A stretch of 64,000 nucleotides of DNA. Source: Sphingomonas jeddahensis (lineage in GTDB: Bacteria > Pseudomonadota > Alphaproteobacteria > Sphingomonadales > Sphingomonadaceae). Each line of letters starts with the position of its first letter. The first letter of the stretch is position 1. The translations under genes and the position numbers were made by a program. Below are positions 16,845-27,857 of the stretch, piece by piece. A model generated the notes under the pieces. The model was not told where the DNA came from. It saw only the letters and a list, made by a program, of their open reading frames with translations, and did no database searches. The DNA lies in the NCBI RefSeq assembly GCF_001981525.1, contig NZ_MPSB01000003.1, forward strand, positions 124,001 to 188,000. The letters are read 5' to 3'.

Positions 16845-16887
16845 AAGGGTGCCTTAGCCGCTTCTCCGTCGACTCAGCCATCACTGC

Positions 16888-16952
16888 CGTTCGCCCTGAG
16901 CTTGTCGAAGGGTGTGTTCCAAGCACGTACTTCGACAAGCTCAGTACGAACG
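16888..16952. repeat. CGTTCG-family palindromic repeat
   Basis: Arms CGTTCGCCCTGAGCTTGTCG and CTTCGACAAGCTCAGTACG around a short GGGTGTGTTCCAAGCACG centre. It lies between the SURF1 stop and the regB start, so it may separate the cyo transcript from regBA. Confidence 0.88.
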
Positions 16953-16959
16953 GGTGAGT

Positions 16960-17664
16960 TCACTCTGCGTTGCTGGAGCCTCCTCGCCGGCCCGACCGGA
17001 TCACCATCACCACCCCTCCCACGCACAAGACCGCCAGCGAGAACCAGGTCAGCGCATAACCCAGATGATTGTTGTTGAACGCGATCACCGTCAGCCCGCC
17101 GACCGGATATCCGCCGGGGTTCGGCGTTGCATCCGCATCGATGAAGAACGGGATGACCGCCCCCAGCCGTTTCGCCTTCGCGATCGCCGCCACATCGCGC
17201 GAAAACCAGCGATTGCCCGCCGGATCGTTGCTGCGCAGAAAGCCGCCGCCCGGCTCTGTCGTGCGGATCAGCCCGGTGACGGAAACCTCGCCCACCGGCT
17301 GCGCAGCAAGCCGGGTGGCGGGATCGCGCTTGTCATCGGGAACATAGCCACGATTGACAAGGATCGTTCCTGCCGCCGTGCGCAGCGGCGTCACCACCCA
17401 CCAGCCGCCGCCGAGCGCCGTCAGCGCCTGCACCAGCGTCTCGCGATCGTGAAGAAAGGTGCCCGTCACGCGCACGCGGCGATAGGCGAGATCGCCGTTC
17501 CACTGCTCCCGGGCAGGTAGGGGAGACGGGGCGGCATGCACCCGCCCCTCCACTTTCTCGATCAGGTCGAGCTTCCACGCGCGCCGCTCGACCTGCCAGA
17601 TGCCCAGACCCACGAACAAGGCCGTGAGTGCCAGGCACAGAGCGACGAAACCGGCGCGTTTCAC
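16960..17664 (-). CDS. SURF1 family oxidase assembly protein
   Basis: 234 residues starting at a GTG that overlaps the cyoD stop (GTGA). Two membrane helices, near residues 5-25 and at the C-terminus (ALTWFSLAVLCVGGVVMVI), flank a periplasmic domain with GIWQVERRAWK near the start, the conserved GGGWWVVTPLR and NRGYVP, and NNNHLGYALTWF near the end. SURF1 proteins help insert heme into subunit I of heme-copper oxidases. The position after cyoD fits a role for the bo3 oxidase. The longer in-frame extension upstream is cyoD sequence. Confidence 0.9.
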   Translation of the reverse strand: MKRAGFVALCLALTALFVGLGIWQVERRAWKLDLIEKVEGRVHAAPSPLPAREQWNGDLAYRRVRVTGTFLHDRETLVQALTALGGGWWVVTPLRTAAGTILVNRGYVPDDKRDPATRLAAQPVGEVSVTGLIRTTEPGGGFLRSNDPAGNRWFSRDVAAIAKAKRLGAVIPFFIDADATPNPGGYPVGGLTVIAFNNNHLGYALTWFSLAVLCVGGVVMVIRSGRRGGSSNAE

Positions 17665-18062
17665 CCCCCGAACGTCGTTTCGTGCGCCATCGGCATCATG
17701 TTGCTGTTGAGATGGAACATGATCCACAGCGATCCGGCGATCACGATGGCGACGATCACCACGGTGAACAGCAGTGCCATCATGGTCCAGCCGCCTTCCG
17801 CCTTGTTGTTCACATGGAGGAAGAAATAGGTGTGGACGATGATCTGCACGAAGGCGAGGCCGACAACGGTGATTGCCGTCGCCTGCACGTCGGCCAGCGC
17901 ACCGGTCATGACGAGCCAGAAAGGGATCGCCGTCAGCACTGCCGATAGCAGGAAGCCGATCACATAACCGCGGCGCGAGCCGTGGCCGTGCCCGCCGTCG
18001 GGCGGCGGTGCACCGTGGTCGCCGTGCGGATGCGCGGAATTGTGGGCGTGGGGAGCGCTCAT
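17661..18062 (-). CDS. cyoD: Cytochrome bo3 ubiquinol oxidase subunit IV
   Basis: 133 residues. The N-terminal 35 residues are His/Gly-rich and soluble, then three membrane helices follow ([59 protein letters not shown]), the size and layout of CyoD. ATG 18062 overlaps the cyoC stop (ATGA). CyoD aids assembly of the Cu-B centre. The His-rich start may bind metal, but this is speculation. Confidence 0.9.
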   Translation of the reverse strand: MSAPHAHNSAHPHGDHGAPPPDGGHGHGSRRGYVIGFLLSAVLTAIPFWLVMTGALADVQATAITVVGLAFVQIIVHTYFFLHVNNKAEGGWTMMALLFTVVIVAIVIAGSLWIMFHLNSNMMPMAHETTFGG

Positions 18063-18721
18063 CGCAGAACTCCGAGCAGATAGACGAAGGTGAAGACGCC
18101 GATCCAGACGACGTCCAGAAGGTGCCAGAACATGCTGAGGCACATCATCCGGCGGCGGTTTTCAGGAACCAGTCCGCGCTGCTGGATCTGAACCAGCATG
18201 ACGAGGATCCAGATCAGGCCGACGGTGACGTGCAGCCCGTGCGTGCCGACCAGTGTGAAGAACGCCGACAGGAAGCCCGACCGCATCGGCGTGGCGCCTT
18301 CGTGGATCAGCTCCGCGAATTCATACAGCTCGATGCCGACGAACGCCGCGCCGAACAAGAAGGTGATGGCGAACCACAATTGGGTGGCGCCCTTCTTGCC
18401 TTCCTCCATCGCGATCATGCCCATGCCGCAAGTGATCGAGGAGATCAGCAGCATGGCGGTATTGAGCGCCACCAGCGGCAGCGCAAAGATCTGCGATGGC
18501 GCCGGACCGCCGGCATAGCTGGTGCTCATCACGCCATAAGTCGCGAACAGCGTGGCGAAGATGAGCGCGTCGCTCATCAGGTAGATCCAGAAGCCGAGCA
18601 TGGTCCCGCCCGAGCTGTGATCGTGCTCGTGCGCCTCGGTTTCGTAGAAGATCGGCGGCTGGGTGCCGTCGTCTCCGGCGGAGTGGTTGCCGGCGTAAGC
18701 CGGCTGGGCTTGGGTCGTCAT
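18059..18721 (-). CDS. cyoC: Cytochrome bo3 ubiquinol oxidase subunit III
   Basis: 220 residues with five membrane helices after a soluble His-rich N-terminus. Conserved pieces of subunit III are [19 protein letters not shown], the [14 protein letters not shown] loop (with the Glu), [18 protein letters not shown] and the final [21 protein letters not shown] 18721 is 1 bp after the cyoB stop; the upstream in-frame extension is inside cyoB. Confidence 0.93.
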   Translation of the reverse strand: MTTQAQPAYAGNHSAGDDGTQPPIFYETEAHEHDHSSGGTMLGFWIYLMSDALIFATLFATYGVMSTSYAGGPAPSQIFALPLVALNTAMLLISSITCGMGMIAMEEGKKGATQLWFAITFLFGAAFVGIELYEFAELIHEGATPMRSGFLSAFFTLVGTHGLHVTVGLIWILVMLVQIQQRGLVPENRRRMMCLSMFWHLLDVVWIGVFTFVYLLGVLR

Positions 18722-18722
18722 G

Positions 18723-20711
18723 TCAGGCTCCCGCCACCGCGGCCGCGCGTTCGGTCTCGGCGACCTCCTCGGCGGGGATGTGGTAATCGCGGTTGTAGTT
18801 GAAGGTGTGGCCGATGCTGACGGCGATGATGCCGACGAAGGCAACGGCGGCGAGCCACCAGATGTACCAGACCATCGCAAAGCCGAGCACCATGGCCAGC
18901 CCCGAGAGGATCACGCCCGCACCGGTGTTGCGCGGCATGTGGATCGGCAGATAGCCGCCATTGGGGGTCTTTGCGCCGCGCTCCTTCATGTCGTGCCAGG
19001 CGTCCAGTTCGTGGACGACGGGCGTGAACGCGAAATTGTAGTTCGGCGGCGGCGAGCTGGTCGCCCATTCCAGCGTGCGACCGCCCCAGGGATCGTTGCC
19101 GACGCGCAGCTTGTCACGGTTGATGACGCTGACGATCAGCTGGATCAAGAAGGCGCCGATGCCGATTGCGATGATTGCCACGCCGATACCCGCAATGATG
19201 TACAGCGGCTGGAGCGTCGCATCGTCGAGGTGGCGCAGACGGCGCGTAACGCCCATCAGGCCAGCGACGTACATGGGCGTCCAGGCGACCCAGTAACCGA
19301 TCACCCAGCCCCAGAAGTGGATGCGGCCCCAGAACGGATCGAGCTTGAAGCCGAAGGCCTTGGGGAACCAGTAATCGATCGCCGCGAACAGCGCGAACAC
19401 CACGCCGCCGATGATGACGTTGTGGAAGTGCGCGACCAGGAACAGCGAATTGTGCAGCACGAAGTCGGCCGGCGGGATGGCAAGCATCACGCCCGTCATG
19501 CCGCCCACCACGAAGGTGAGCAGGAACGCGACCACCCATTGCATCGGCAGCTCGAAGCGAATCTGGCCACGATACATGGTGAACAGCCAGTTGAAGATCT
19601 TCGCGCCGGTCGGGATCGAGATCACCATGGTGGCGATGCCGAAGAACGAGTTGACGCTGGCGCCCGAGCCCATGGTGAAGAAGTGGTGCAACCACACCAG
19701 GAACGACAGAATGGTGATGACCACCGTGGCGTAAACCATCGACGAATAGCCGAACAGGCGCTTGCCGGTGAAGGTTGAGGTGATTTCCGAATAGATGCCG
19801 AACGCCGGCAGGATCAGGACGTACACTTCCGGGTGGCCCCAGATCCACACCAGGTTCCAGTACATCATCGGGTTGCCGCCGAGATCGTTGGTGAAGAAGT
19901 TGAACCCGGCATAGCGGTCCAGCATCAGCATCGCGAAGGCGGCGGTGAGGATCGGGAAGATCGCGATGACCAGCACGTTGCTGCACAGCGCCGTCCAGAC
20001 GAACACCGGCATTTTCATCATCGTCATGCCAGGCGCGCGCATCTTGATGATGGTGACCACCATGTTGATGCCCGACAGCGTCGTTCCGACGCCGGCGATC
20101 TGAAGTGCCCACAGGTAATAGTCTGGTCCGGTATCGGGGCTGTTCTGCAGGTTGGTGACCGGCACGTAGTTGAGCCAGCCACCGCGGCTGAACTCGCCTA
20201 CGAACAGCGAGACCATGACGAGCATCGCGCCCGCCACCGTCAGCCAGAAGCTGAAGTTGTTGAGGAACGGAAAGGCCACGTCGCGCGCGCCGATCTGGAG
20301 CGGCATCACATAGTTGACGATGCCGACGACCAGCGGGATCGCGACAAAGAAGATCATGATCGTCCCGTGAGCGGTGAAGACCTGATCGAAGTGATGCGCG
20401 TTGAGATAGCCTTCGTTCGCGCCGAACGAGAGCGCCTGCTGCGCGCGCATCATGATCGCGTCGGCAAAGCCGCGCAGCAGCATGATGACGCCCAGGATCA
20501 TGTACATGATCCCGATCTTCTTGTGGTCCACGCTGGTGAACCATTCGGTCCACAGATAGCCCCACAATTTATACTTGGTGACGGCACCCAGGATGCCGAG
20601 ACCCAGCACGACGACGCCGATGAAGGTCGCGACCAGGATCGGTTCGTGGATCGGGAAGGATTCTAGGCTGAGGCGACCGAAGATCGTCTTCAGAACGGAT
20701 TCGCTGAACAT
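18723..20711 (-). CDS. cyoB: Cytochrome bo3 ubiquinol oxidase subunit I
   Basis: 662 residues, as expected for the catalytic subunit. Heme b ligand in [10 protein letters not shown], Cu-B ligand and cross-linked Tyr in [17 protein letters not shown], the two Cu-B His in WLHHFF, and the heme o and heme b ligands in [11 protein letters not shown] are all present. [15 protein letters not shown] near the start and the long C-terminal extension with two further helices are typical of CyoB rather than cytochrome c oxidase. It oxidises ubiquinol, reduces oxygen to water and pumps protons. Confidence 0.97.
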   Translation of the reverse strand: MFSESVLKTIFGRLSLESFPIHEPILVATFIGVVVLGLGILGAVTKYKLWGYLWTEWFTSVDHKKIGIMYMILGVIMLLRGFADAIMMRAQQALSFGANEGYLNAHHFDQVFTAHGTIMIFFVAIPLVVGIVNYVMPLQIGARDVAFPFLNNFSFWLTVAGAMLVMVSLFVGEFSRGGWLNYVPVTNLQNSPDTGPDYYLWALQIAGVGTTLSGINMVVTIIKMRAPGMTMMKMPVFVWTALCSNVLVIAIFPILTAAFAMLMLDRYAGFNFFTNDLGGNPMMYWNLVWIWGHPEVYVLILPAFGIYSEITSTFTGKRLFGYSSMVYATVVITILSFLVWLHHFFTMGSGASVNSFFGIATMVISIPTGAKIFNWLFTMYRGQIRFELPMQWVVAFLLTFVVGGMTGVMLAIPPADFVLHNSLFLVAHFHNVIIGGVVFALFAAIDYWFPKAFGFKLDPFWGRIHFWGWVIGYWVAWTPMYVAGLMGVTRRLRHLDDATLQPLYIIAGIGVAIIAIGIGAFLIQLIVSVINRDKLRVGNDPWGGRTLEWATSSPPPNYNFAFTPVVHELDAWHDMKERGAKTPNGGYLPIHMPRNTGAGVILSGLAMVLGFAMVWYIWWLAAVAFVGIIAVSIGHTFNYNRDYHIPAEEVAETERAAAVAGA

Positions 20712-20726
20712 AAGGGCTCCGGCGGC

Positions 20727-21890
20727 TCAGCCGCGCGCCGCGCCGGCAGAGCCGGGCGCAGGGGGGAGGAGAAGGAAGGACATGTCGCGGTTGCGCGGCG
20801 AGGCTGGGTCGGTGGCGCCCGGCACGTCCGATGTTGGCGGCTTGGACAAGTGCGGCGCAGGCTCAATCTCCTGCTTGTCCTTGAACAGCGCGCCGTCTGG
20901 CTTTTCGCGCGGAATGGAGCCGCGGCCGGCCGGCATGCCTTCTCCGGCTTCGTTCGCGTCGCGCCCGCCGCCGCCAGCGGCCGCATCGCGTGCCATGATC
21001 TCGCTCATGCACGGCGTGCCCGGCGTGACGCAGCGCTCATAGACGCGCTGGAACAGCTCCGGCTGAACGCTGGCGAAATGCATCGCCGGCACCTTCTCGC
21101 TGGGCTTTTCCAGCTTCAGGTAATTGGCGGTGTCGAGCGACATGCCGCGCGCCTTCACCTGGCCCACCCAATTGGCGAAGCCTGCATTGTCCAGCCCGCG
21201 CAGCTTGAAGCGCATGTAGGAGAAGCCGGCGCCTGAATAATTGGCCGACATGCCCTCGTAATCGCCGGCCTTGTTCAAGACCGCGTGCAGCGTGCTGCGC
21301 ATCCCCGGCATGGTATAGACCATGCCCGCCAGCGTCGGCGCGTAGAAGGTGTTCATCATGTTCGACGACGTCATGTCGAAGCGGACTTCGCGATCCACCG
21401 GCAGCGCCAGCTCGTTCACGGTCGCGATGCCGAGCTCAGGATAGATGAACAGCCATTTCCAATCGAGCGATACCACCTGCACCAGCAGCGGGCGCTCGTT
21501 GGTCTTGGCCTTCACCGCCGAGATGCGGTTCAGCGGACGAAACGGATCGAGCAGGTGGGTGCTCGACCAGGTCAACGCGCCCAGTGCAATGATGATCAGC
21601 AGCGGTGCGGACCAGATCACCAGCTCCAGCGAGGTGCTATGGTCGAAATGCGGATCGTAGGTCGCGTCCTTGTTGCCGGCGCGATAGCGCCAGGCGAACA
21701 CGACGACCAGGATCATCACCGGCACGATGATCAGCAGCATCAGGCCGACCGAGGCATAGATCAGGTTGCGCTGCTGGAGCGCGATATCGCCTGCGGGATC
21801 GAGCACGTCGCCGCAGCCGGCCACGGCCAGCAGCAGCGGAATCAAGGCCGCACGGGCAAGCCGTGGCAGCAGAGCGGGTTGGTCGAGCAT
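20727..21890 (-). CDS. cyoA: Cytochrome bo3 ubiquinol oxidase subunit II
   Basis: 387 residues. ATG 21890 gives a signal peptide with lipobox LAVAGC, then two membrane helices (about 45-70 and 95-115) and the cupredoxin domain. In that domain the Cu-A cysteines are absent, as expected for a quinol oxidase: the motif region reads SSNMMNTFYAPTLAGMVYTMPGM. The C-terminal 90 residues are Gly/Pro-rich and longer than in E. coli CyoA. First gene of cyoABCD-SURF1; a 19-bp perfect palindrome lies 37 bp upstream. An in-frame extension upstream of ATG 21890 runs through the palindrome and is not likely translated. Confidence 0.94.
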   Translation of the reverse strand: MLDQPALLPRLARAALIPLLLAVAGCGDVLDPAGDIALQQRNLIYASVGLMLLIIVPVMILVVVFAWRYRAGNKDATYDPHFDHSTSLELVIWSAPLLIIIALGALTWSSTHLLDPFRPLNRISAVKAKTNERPLLVQVVSLDWKWLFIYPELGIATVNELALPVDREVRFDMTSSNMMNTFYAPTLAGMVYTMPGMRSTLHAVLNKAGDYEGMSANYSGAGFSYMRFKLRGLDNAGFANWVGQVKARGMSLDTANYLKLEKPSEKVPAMHFASVQPELFQRVYERCVTPGTPCMSEIMARDAAAGGGGRDANEAGEGMPAGRGSIPREKPDGALFKDKQEIEPAPHLSKPPTSDVPGATDPASPRNRDMSFLLLPPAPGSAGAARG

Positions 21891-21926
21891 ATGGCACGCT
21901 CCTAGGCCGAGTCCGTGGGCTGCTAC

Positions 21927-21945
21927 ATTGGACAATTTGTCCAAT
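21927..21945. promoter_or_regulatory. Perfect 19-bp palindrome before cyoA (candidate operator)
   Basis: ATTGGACAA-T-TTGTCCAAT, nine-base arms with a one-base centre, 37-55 bp upstream of the cyoA start and about 100 bp upstream of the divergent MFS gene. AT-rich against the surrounding GC-rich DNA. The placement fits a dimeric repressor or activator site at the cyo promoter. It does not match an Fnr box (TTGAT-N4-ATCAA), and I cannot name the regulator. Confidence 0.6.
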
Positions 21946-22045
21946 CCCGTCACTGGCGTCGGTTAGGCAGAGGGGTGTATTGTGAACCCCGACGCGGGCC
22001 AACCATTTATCGCGTGCGGCGGACATGCCGCGGGAGCTTGAGCGA

Positions 22046-23377
22046 ATGACTGCATCGACCACTGCGCCGGAATCGACGCCCCTGGAGCGCGATGCGCGGC
22101 TGGTGAATGCCCGCCACAAGGATATCGCACCGGGCGAGATCGCGATCGGCGTCATCATCGGCCGGACCAGCGAGTTCTTCGATTTTTTCGTGTACGCCAT
22201 CGCCTCGGTGCTGGTGTTCCCGCGAATCGTGTTCCCCTATGTCGATGCGCTGACGGGCACGCTTTATTCGTTCGCGATCTTCGCGCTGGCGTTCATCGCT
22301 CGGCCGTTCGGCACCTTGCTGTTCATGTGGATCGATCGCGTCCACGGCCGCGGTACCAAGCTCACCATCGCGCTGTTCCTGCTCGGCGGATCGACCATGG
22401 CGATCGCTTTGCTGCCCAGCTATGCACAGGTGGGATCGCTCTCGGCCGTGCTGCTGGCGCTGTTCCGCATCGGCCAGGGCGTCGCGCTTGGCGGCGCCTG
22501 GGATGGTCTGCCCTCGCTCCTTTCGCTTAACGCGCCGGAGAACAAGCGTGGCTGGTATGCGATGATCCCGCAGCTCGGCGCCCCGCTCGGCCTAATCATC
22601 GCATCGTGCCTGTTCGCTTATTTCCTCGCCATTCTGGCACCGCAGGATTTCCTCAGCTGGGGCTGGCGTTATCCGTTCTTCGTGGTGCTGGCGATCAACG
22701 TCGTGGCACTGTTCGCACGGCTGCGACTCGTCGCCACGCCGGAGTTCGAGCGCCTGTTCGAAAGCCGCGAGCTTCAGCCGTCACCGGCCTTCTCCACCAT
22801 GTTCCGTGAGCGCCGCACGATCATCCTCGGCGCCTTCGCGCCGCTGGCGAGCTTCGCCCTGTTCCACCTCGTCACCGTCTTCCCGCTGTCGTGGGTGACG
22901 CTCTCGGTCGGCGAGGATCCAGTCCGCTTCCTCGGCATCGAGGCGCTTGGCGCGGTCGTCGGCCTGCTCTCGATCCTCGCCTCGGGCGTGATCGCCGACC
23001 GGGTCGGCCGCCGCGCGGTGCTCGGCGTTTCGGCAGCGCTGATCGCGGTGTACAGCGGCTTCGCGCCGCGTCTTCTCGACGCCGGCGAGACGGGCGGGGC
23101 GATCTACATGCTCGGCGGGTTCGTCCTGCTTGGCCTCGCCTTCGGCCAATCGTCTGGCGCGGTGAATGACAGCTTCCCCGCCGAATCGCGCTACACCGGC
23201 GCGGCGATCGTCGCCAACGCCGCCTGGGTGATCGGCGCGGGCTTCGCCCCGCTGGTCGCGCTGTTCCTGGCCAGCCGCGTCGGCCTCTGGTCGGTCGGCC
23301 TGTACCTCTTGTCGGGCGCGATCTGCACACTGGGCGCGCTGGCCATTAATAAGGAATTCGCTCGCCGCTCGGCGTAA
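22046..23377 (+). CDS. MFS transporter of the metabolite:H+ symporter type
   Basis: 443 residues with about twelve membrane helices. The opening PGEIAIGVIIGRTSEFFDFFVYAIASVLVFPRI and the loop RPFGTLLFMWIDRVHGRG (a variant of the MFS signature with G-x-x-x-D-R) point to the MHS/citrate-proline family, which takes up organic acids or osmolytes with protons. GQGVALGGAWDG and the central ADRVGRRAVLG are further MFS motifs. ATG 22046, with GGAG 10 bp upstream, is preferred; ATG 22025 is in frame and possible. Divergent from cyoA. Substrate not predictable. Confidence 0.85.
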   Translation: MTASTTAPESTPLERDARLVNARHKDIAPGEIAIGVIIGRTSEFFDFFVYAIASVLVFPRIVFPYVDALTGTLYSFAIFALAFIARPFGTLLFMWIDRVHGRGTKLTIALFLLGGSTMAIALLPSYAQVGSLSAVLLALFRIGQGVALGGAWDGLPSLLSLNAPENKRGWYAMIPQLGAPLGLIIASCLFAYFLAILAPQDFLSWGWRYPFFVVLAINVVALFARLRLVATPEFERLFESRELQPSPAFSTMFRERRTIILGAFAPLASFALFHLVTVFPLSWVTLSVGEDPVRFLGIEALGAVVGLLSILASGVIADRVGRRAVLGVSAALIAVYSGFAPRLLDAGETGGAIYMLGGFVLLGLAFGQSSGAVNDSFPAESRYTGAAIVANAAWVIGAGFAPLVALFLASRVGLWSVGLYLLSGAICTLGALAINKEFARRSA

Positions 23378-23388
23378 GCTCACGGTTC

Positions 23389-23423
23389 CCGCGGCGGTCG
23401 GCTGATCCAAGCCGCCGCCGCGG
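23389..23423. terminator. Strong GC hairpin between convergent MFS and rsh genes
   Basis: CCGCGGCGG-T-CGGC pairs with GCCG-CCGCCGCGG across an 8-base loop, 12 bp after the MFS stop. There is no T tract on either strand, so it is either a weak or bidirectional terminator or an mRNA 3' end stabiliser. Confidence 0.5.
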
Positions 23424-23439
23424 TTCGCGACACATCGAT

Positions 23440-23478
23440 CGTTCGCCCCGAGCTTGTCGAAGGGCGTGCCACAAGCGC
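23440..23478. repeat. Half copy of the CGTTCG-family repeat
   Basis: Left arm CGTTCGCCCCGAGCTTGTCG then AAGGGCGTGCC; no right arm before the rsh stop at 23509. Confidence 0.6.
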
Positions 23479-23508
23479 CCGGCCGGTGGATCATCTACTC
23501 CGCGAGAG

Positions 23509-25635
<2,127 letters not shown>

Positions 25636-25663
25636 GACATTCTTTGCAACAAAAAAGGTTGGT

Positions 25664-25698
25664 AACGAAAAGGGCCCGCACCGTGGGGTGCAGGCCCT
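25664..25698 (-). terminator. Rho-independent terminator of the CC_3452-like gene
   Basis: Read on the minus strand: AGGGCCTGCACC, a CCAC loop, GGTGCGGGCCCT, then a TTTTCGTT tail. Stem of about 11 base pairs with one bulge. It lies 25 bp after the stop of the small secreted-protein gene and just before the rsh start, and so isolates rsh from it. Confidence 0.85.
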
Positions 25699-25723
25699 CT
25701 CCGTTTATCGGCGGGAGCGCCGA

Positions 25724-26083
25724 TCAGTTGGCAGTGGCGGGCGCCGCTGCGGTCTTAGCAACCATCGTCTTGCCGCCCTTGGCCTTGGCATTGCACGCAT
25801 CGAGCTGCGCGGCATCGAATGCCTGACCATTGGCGCTGAAGCCGGTCAGCGCGCCGGCGCTGCGGGCGACGAGCTGGCAAGCAGCCATTTCACGCATCGG
25901 CGCATTGCTGACGACATAGGCGCCGTCCCGGACCTGCCACGCGGTGTCGCGGGTCATCAGCACGGATTTGGTGGGCGCTGCGGCCGGCGTTGCAACATAG
26001 GCCCCGTTCGGCTGAGCCGAAACGCCAGCGGCGGCAAGCAGGGCAGCGGAAGCGAGAACCGAACTGGCGAGCATGCGAATCAT
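25724..26083 (-). CDS. Small secreted protein, CC_3452-like family
   Basis: 119 residues. ATG 26083, with GGGAG upstream, gives a Sec signal peptide (RMLASSVLASAALLAAAGVSAQ, cleavage after AQ or SAQ). The mature part NGAYVATPAAAPTKSVL...TRDTAWQVRDGAYV..., then MAACQLVARSAGALTGFS and FDAAQLDACNAKA, matches by eye the CC_3452-type proteins of Caulobacter and sphingomonads, including the two Cys that could form a disulfide. Function unknown; several genomes carry more than one copy. Divergent from an HxlR regulator with a candidate operator between them. Confidence 0.7.
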   Translation of the reverse strand: MIRMLASSVLASAALLAAAGVSAQPNGAYVATPAAAPTKSVLMTRDTAWQVRDGAYVVSNAPMREMAACQLVARSAGALTGFSANGQAFDAAQLDACNAKAKGGKTMVAKTAAAPATAN

Positions 26084-26131
26084 GATGGACACTCCCAAAA
26101 ACCTAATGTGTTCCATCTAGATGCTGCGCAA

Positions 26132-26170
26132 GCGAGTTTCAATACAAAACTCGCAGGTGCGAGTTGCAAT
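26132..26170. promoter_or_regulatory. Direct repeat and palindrome between CC_3452-like gene and hxlR (candidate operator)
   Basis: GCGAGTTTCAAT at 26132 and GCGAGTTGCAAT at 26159 are direct repeats 27 bp apart (11 of 12 bases). Between them AACTCGC (26148-26154) forms a perfect inverted repeat with the second copy, spaced by AGGT. HxlR-type proteins bind as dimers to such sites, often to control themselves and the divergent gene. Confidence 0.55.
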
Positions 26171-26239
26171 TAGCTACTATTATTTTCTATTCGGCGGCAA
26201 TGGCGCAATGCGTTACCTTCATGTGAAAGAGGAGTTTCA

Positions 26240-26713
26240 ATGGGCGAGCTGCGCGAGCCGCTAGGAGAATGCAGCCTTCCGGCCGCGCTGGAGACGATGG
26301 GCGAACGCTGGGCGTTCTTGATCCTGCGCGCGGCATTCAACGGGCTGCAGCATTTCGAGGAATTCCAGTCAGAGCTGGGGATTGCGCGCAACATTCTGGC
26401 CAGCCGGCTGGGCCGTTTTGTCGATCACGGCCTCATGCAGCGGCAGTCGCTCCCCGAGGATCGTCGCAAGATCGCTTACTGCCTCACCGACAAGGGGTAT
26501 GCGCTGCTGCCGACGATGGTCGCGCTGCGGCAATGGGGCGAACGCTGGGAAACCGGCTGCCCGGCCTTTCCGATCCTGGTCGATGCCCGCGACAATCGCC
26601 CGATTCAGCAAGTCGCGGTGCTTAGCCACGACGGCCGCGTGCTGGGCAAGGGCGATCTGCACTGGGCGCTGCCCGGCGAAGTGGATGCCGAGGAACGCGA
26701 CGCCGCGGCGTAA
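26240..26713 (+). CDS. HxlR-type winged-helix transcriptional regulator
   Basis: 157 residues with AGAGGAG ribosome-binding site. The N-terminal CSLPAALETMGERWAFLILRAAFNGLQHFEEFQ is the HxlR signature with the single conserved Cys (residue 11), used as redox or electrophile sensor in relatives such as HypR and YodB. The wing LPEDRRKIAYCLTDKGYAL follows. Beyond about residue 105 there is an additional 50-residue tail of unclear fold. Likely regulates itself or the divergent CC_3452-like gene. Confidence 0.85.
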   Translation: MGELREPLGECSLPAALETMGERWAFLILRAAFNGLQHFEEFQSELGIARNILASRLGRFVDHGLMQRQSLPEDRRKIAYCLTDKGYALLPTMVALRQWGERWETGCPAFPILVDARDNRPIQQVAVLSHDGRVLGKGDLHWALPGEVDAEERDAAA

Positions 26714-26728
26714 GCGTTCCCCGACGTC

Positions 26729-27634
26729 CTACTGCCCGAACGCGCCAGCGCGATAGAGCAAGGTTATCGCCACCCGTCGATTGCGCGGGTCCTGCGGGTT
26801 GTCGACGATCATTGGCTCGCGATCGGCGACACCTTCGATGCGGTGGAAACGATTCTCGGGGATGCCGCCCAGCGCAAGCCGTCGCCGGGTCGCTTCGGCG
26901 CGGCCGGTGGCGAGCATCCAGTTATTCATCGCGCGCGGATCGCCATAGGGCAGGCTGTCGGTATGGCCGCGAATCATGATCGGATTTTGCGTCGCGCGGA
27001 TTCCTTCCGCCACCATCCCGATCAGCGACGCCGCATCGCTTTCCAGCGCCGTCGTGCCAAGCCCGAACATGGAGTAATCCGCATCATCGACCAGGTCGAT
27101 CCGCATGCCGTTCGGCGTCATGGTGAAGCGAATGTGCTTGGCCAACGCGGCCAGGCTCTTGCGCTCCTTCAATTGCTGCTCGACCTGCTGCTTCAACTTG
27201 GCGAAGTTCTGGCGATCCTCCGCCGCGATCGCTTCGCGGCTCCGCAGCGAGCCCTTCTTGCCGGTGCCCATCTGCGGCCCGCCGGTGCCATCGGGACGCG
27301 ACACGATCGCGGGCATGCGTGAATTGCCGTCGTGCGGCCCGGTCCTTTGATCGGTCGTCACCGATTGCCCGCCCAGCAATCCACCGCCGCCGATGCCCAG
27401 CGACTTGGTGTTGAGGATCGTGGGCGCGAAATAATCGGCAATGCCCTTGCGCTGTTTTTCGGTGGTGGCGCCGAGCAGCCACATCAGGAGAAAGAACGCC
27501 ATCATCGCCGTTACGAAATCGGCATAAGCGACCTTCCACGCGCCGCCATGATGGCCGCCGTGTCCCTCGATATAGATCTTCTTGACGATGATCTTGGGCG
27601 GCTGGTTCGCCCCATGCGGCGCACGCGCGGCCAT
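26729..27634 (-). CDS. motB: Flagellar motor protein MotB
   Basis: 301 residues. Single N-terminal membrane helix (VAYADFVTAMMAFFLLMWLLG) with the proton-binding Asp39; a plug/linker region rich in Gly; then an OmpA-like peptidoglycan-binding domain (IRGHTDSLPYGDPRAMNNWMLATGRAEATRRRL) from about residue 205. It forms the stator with MotA, located 223 bp upstream in the same direction. The gap holds a palindromic repeat, unusual inside a motAB operon. Confidence 0.95.
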   Translation of the reverse strand: MAARAPHGANQPPKIIVKKIYIEGHGGHHGGAWKVAYADFVTAMMAFFLLMWLLGATTEKQRKGIADYFAPTILNTKSLGIGGGGLLGGQSVTTDQRTGPHDGNSRMPAIVSRPDGTGGPQMGTGKKGSLRSREAIAAEDRQNFAKLKQQVEQQLKERKSLAALAKHIRFTMTPNGMRIDLVDDADYSMFGLGTTALESDAASLIGMVAEGIRATQNPIMIRGHTDSLPYGDPRAMNNWMLATGRAEATRRRLALGGIPENRFHRIEGVADREPMIVDNPQDPRNRRVAITLLYRAGAFGQ

Positions 27635-27711
27635 TATGCGGCGCTCCGGTTTTGTTCACACGAAGGCGCGAAGACGCGAAGTGACAGCAGGCGGGGCTGC
27701 GTCACCCCTCT

Positions 27712-27787
27712 CGTTCGGGCTGAGCTTGTCGAAGCCCCGTCCTTCCTCACAATGGAAGGCAACCCTTCGACAAGCTCAGGGCGAACG
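27712..27787. repeat. CGTTCG-family palindromic repeat between motA and motB
   Basis: Arms CGTTCGGGCTGAGCTTGTCG and CTTCGACAAGCTCAGGGCG plus AACG around a 30-bp centre. It sits in the middle of the 223-bp gap between motA and motB; the rest of the gap shows no gene. Confidence 0.88.
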
Positions 27788-27857
27788 AGGAGGGAGCTAT
27801 TCTTCTCTCCCGCCTGCGGCGTCGCTCTGGACCGGCTTACCGCCCTCGCGTGAACAA

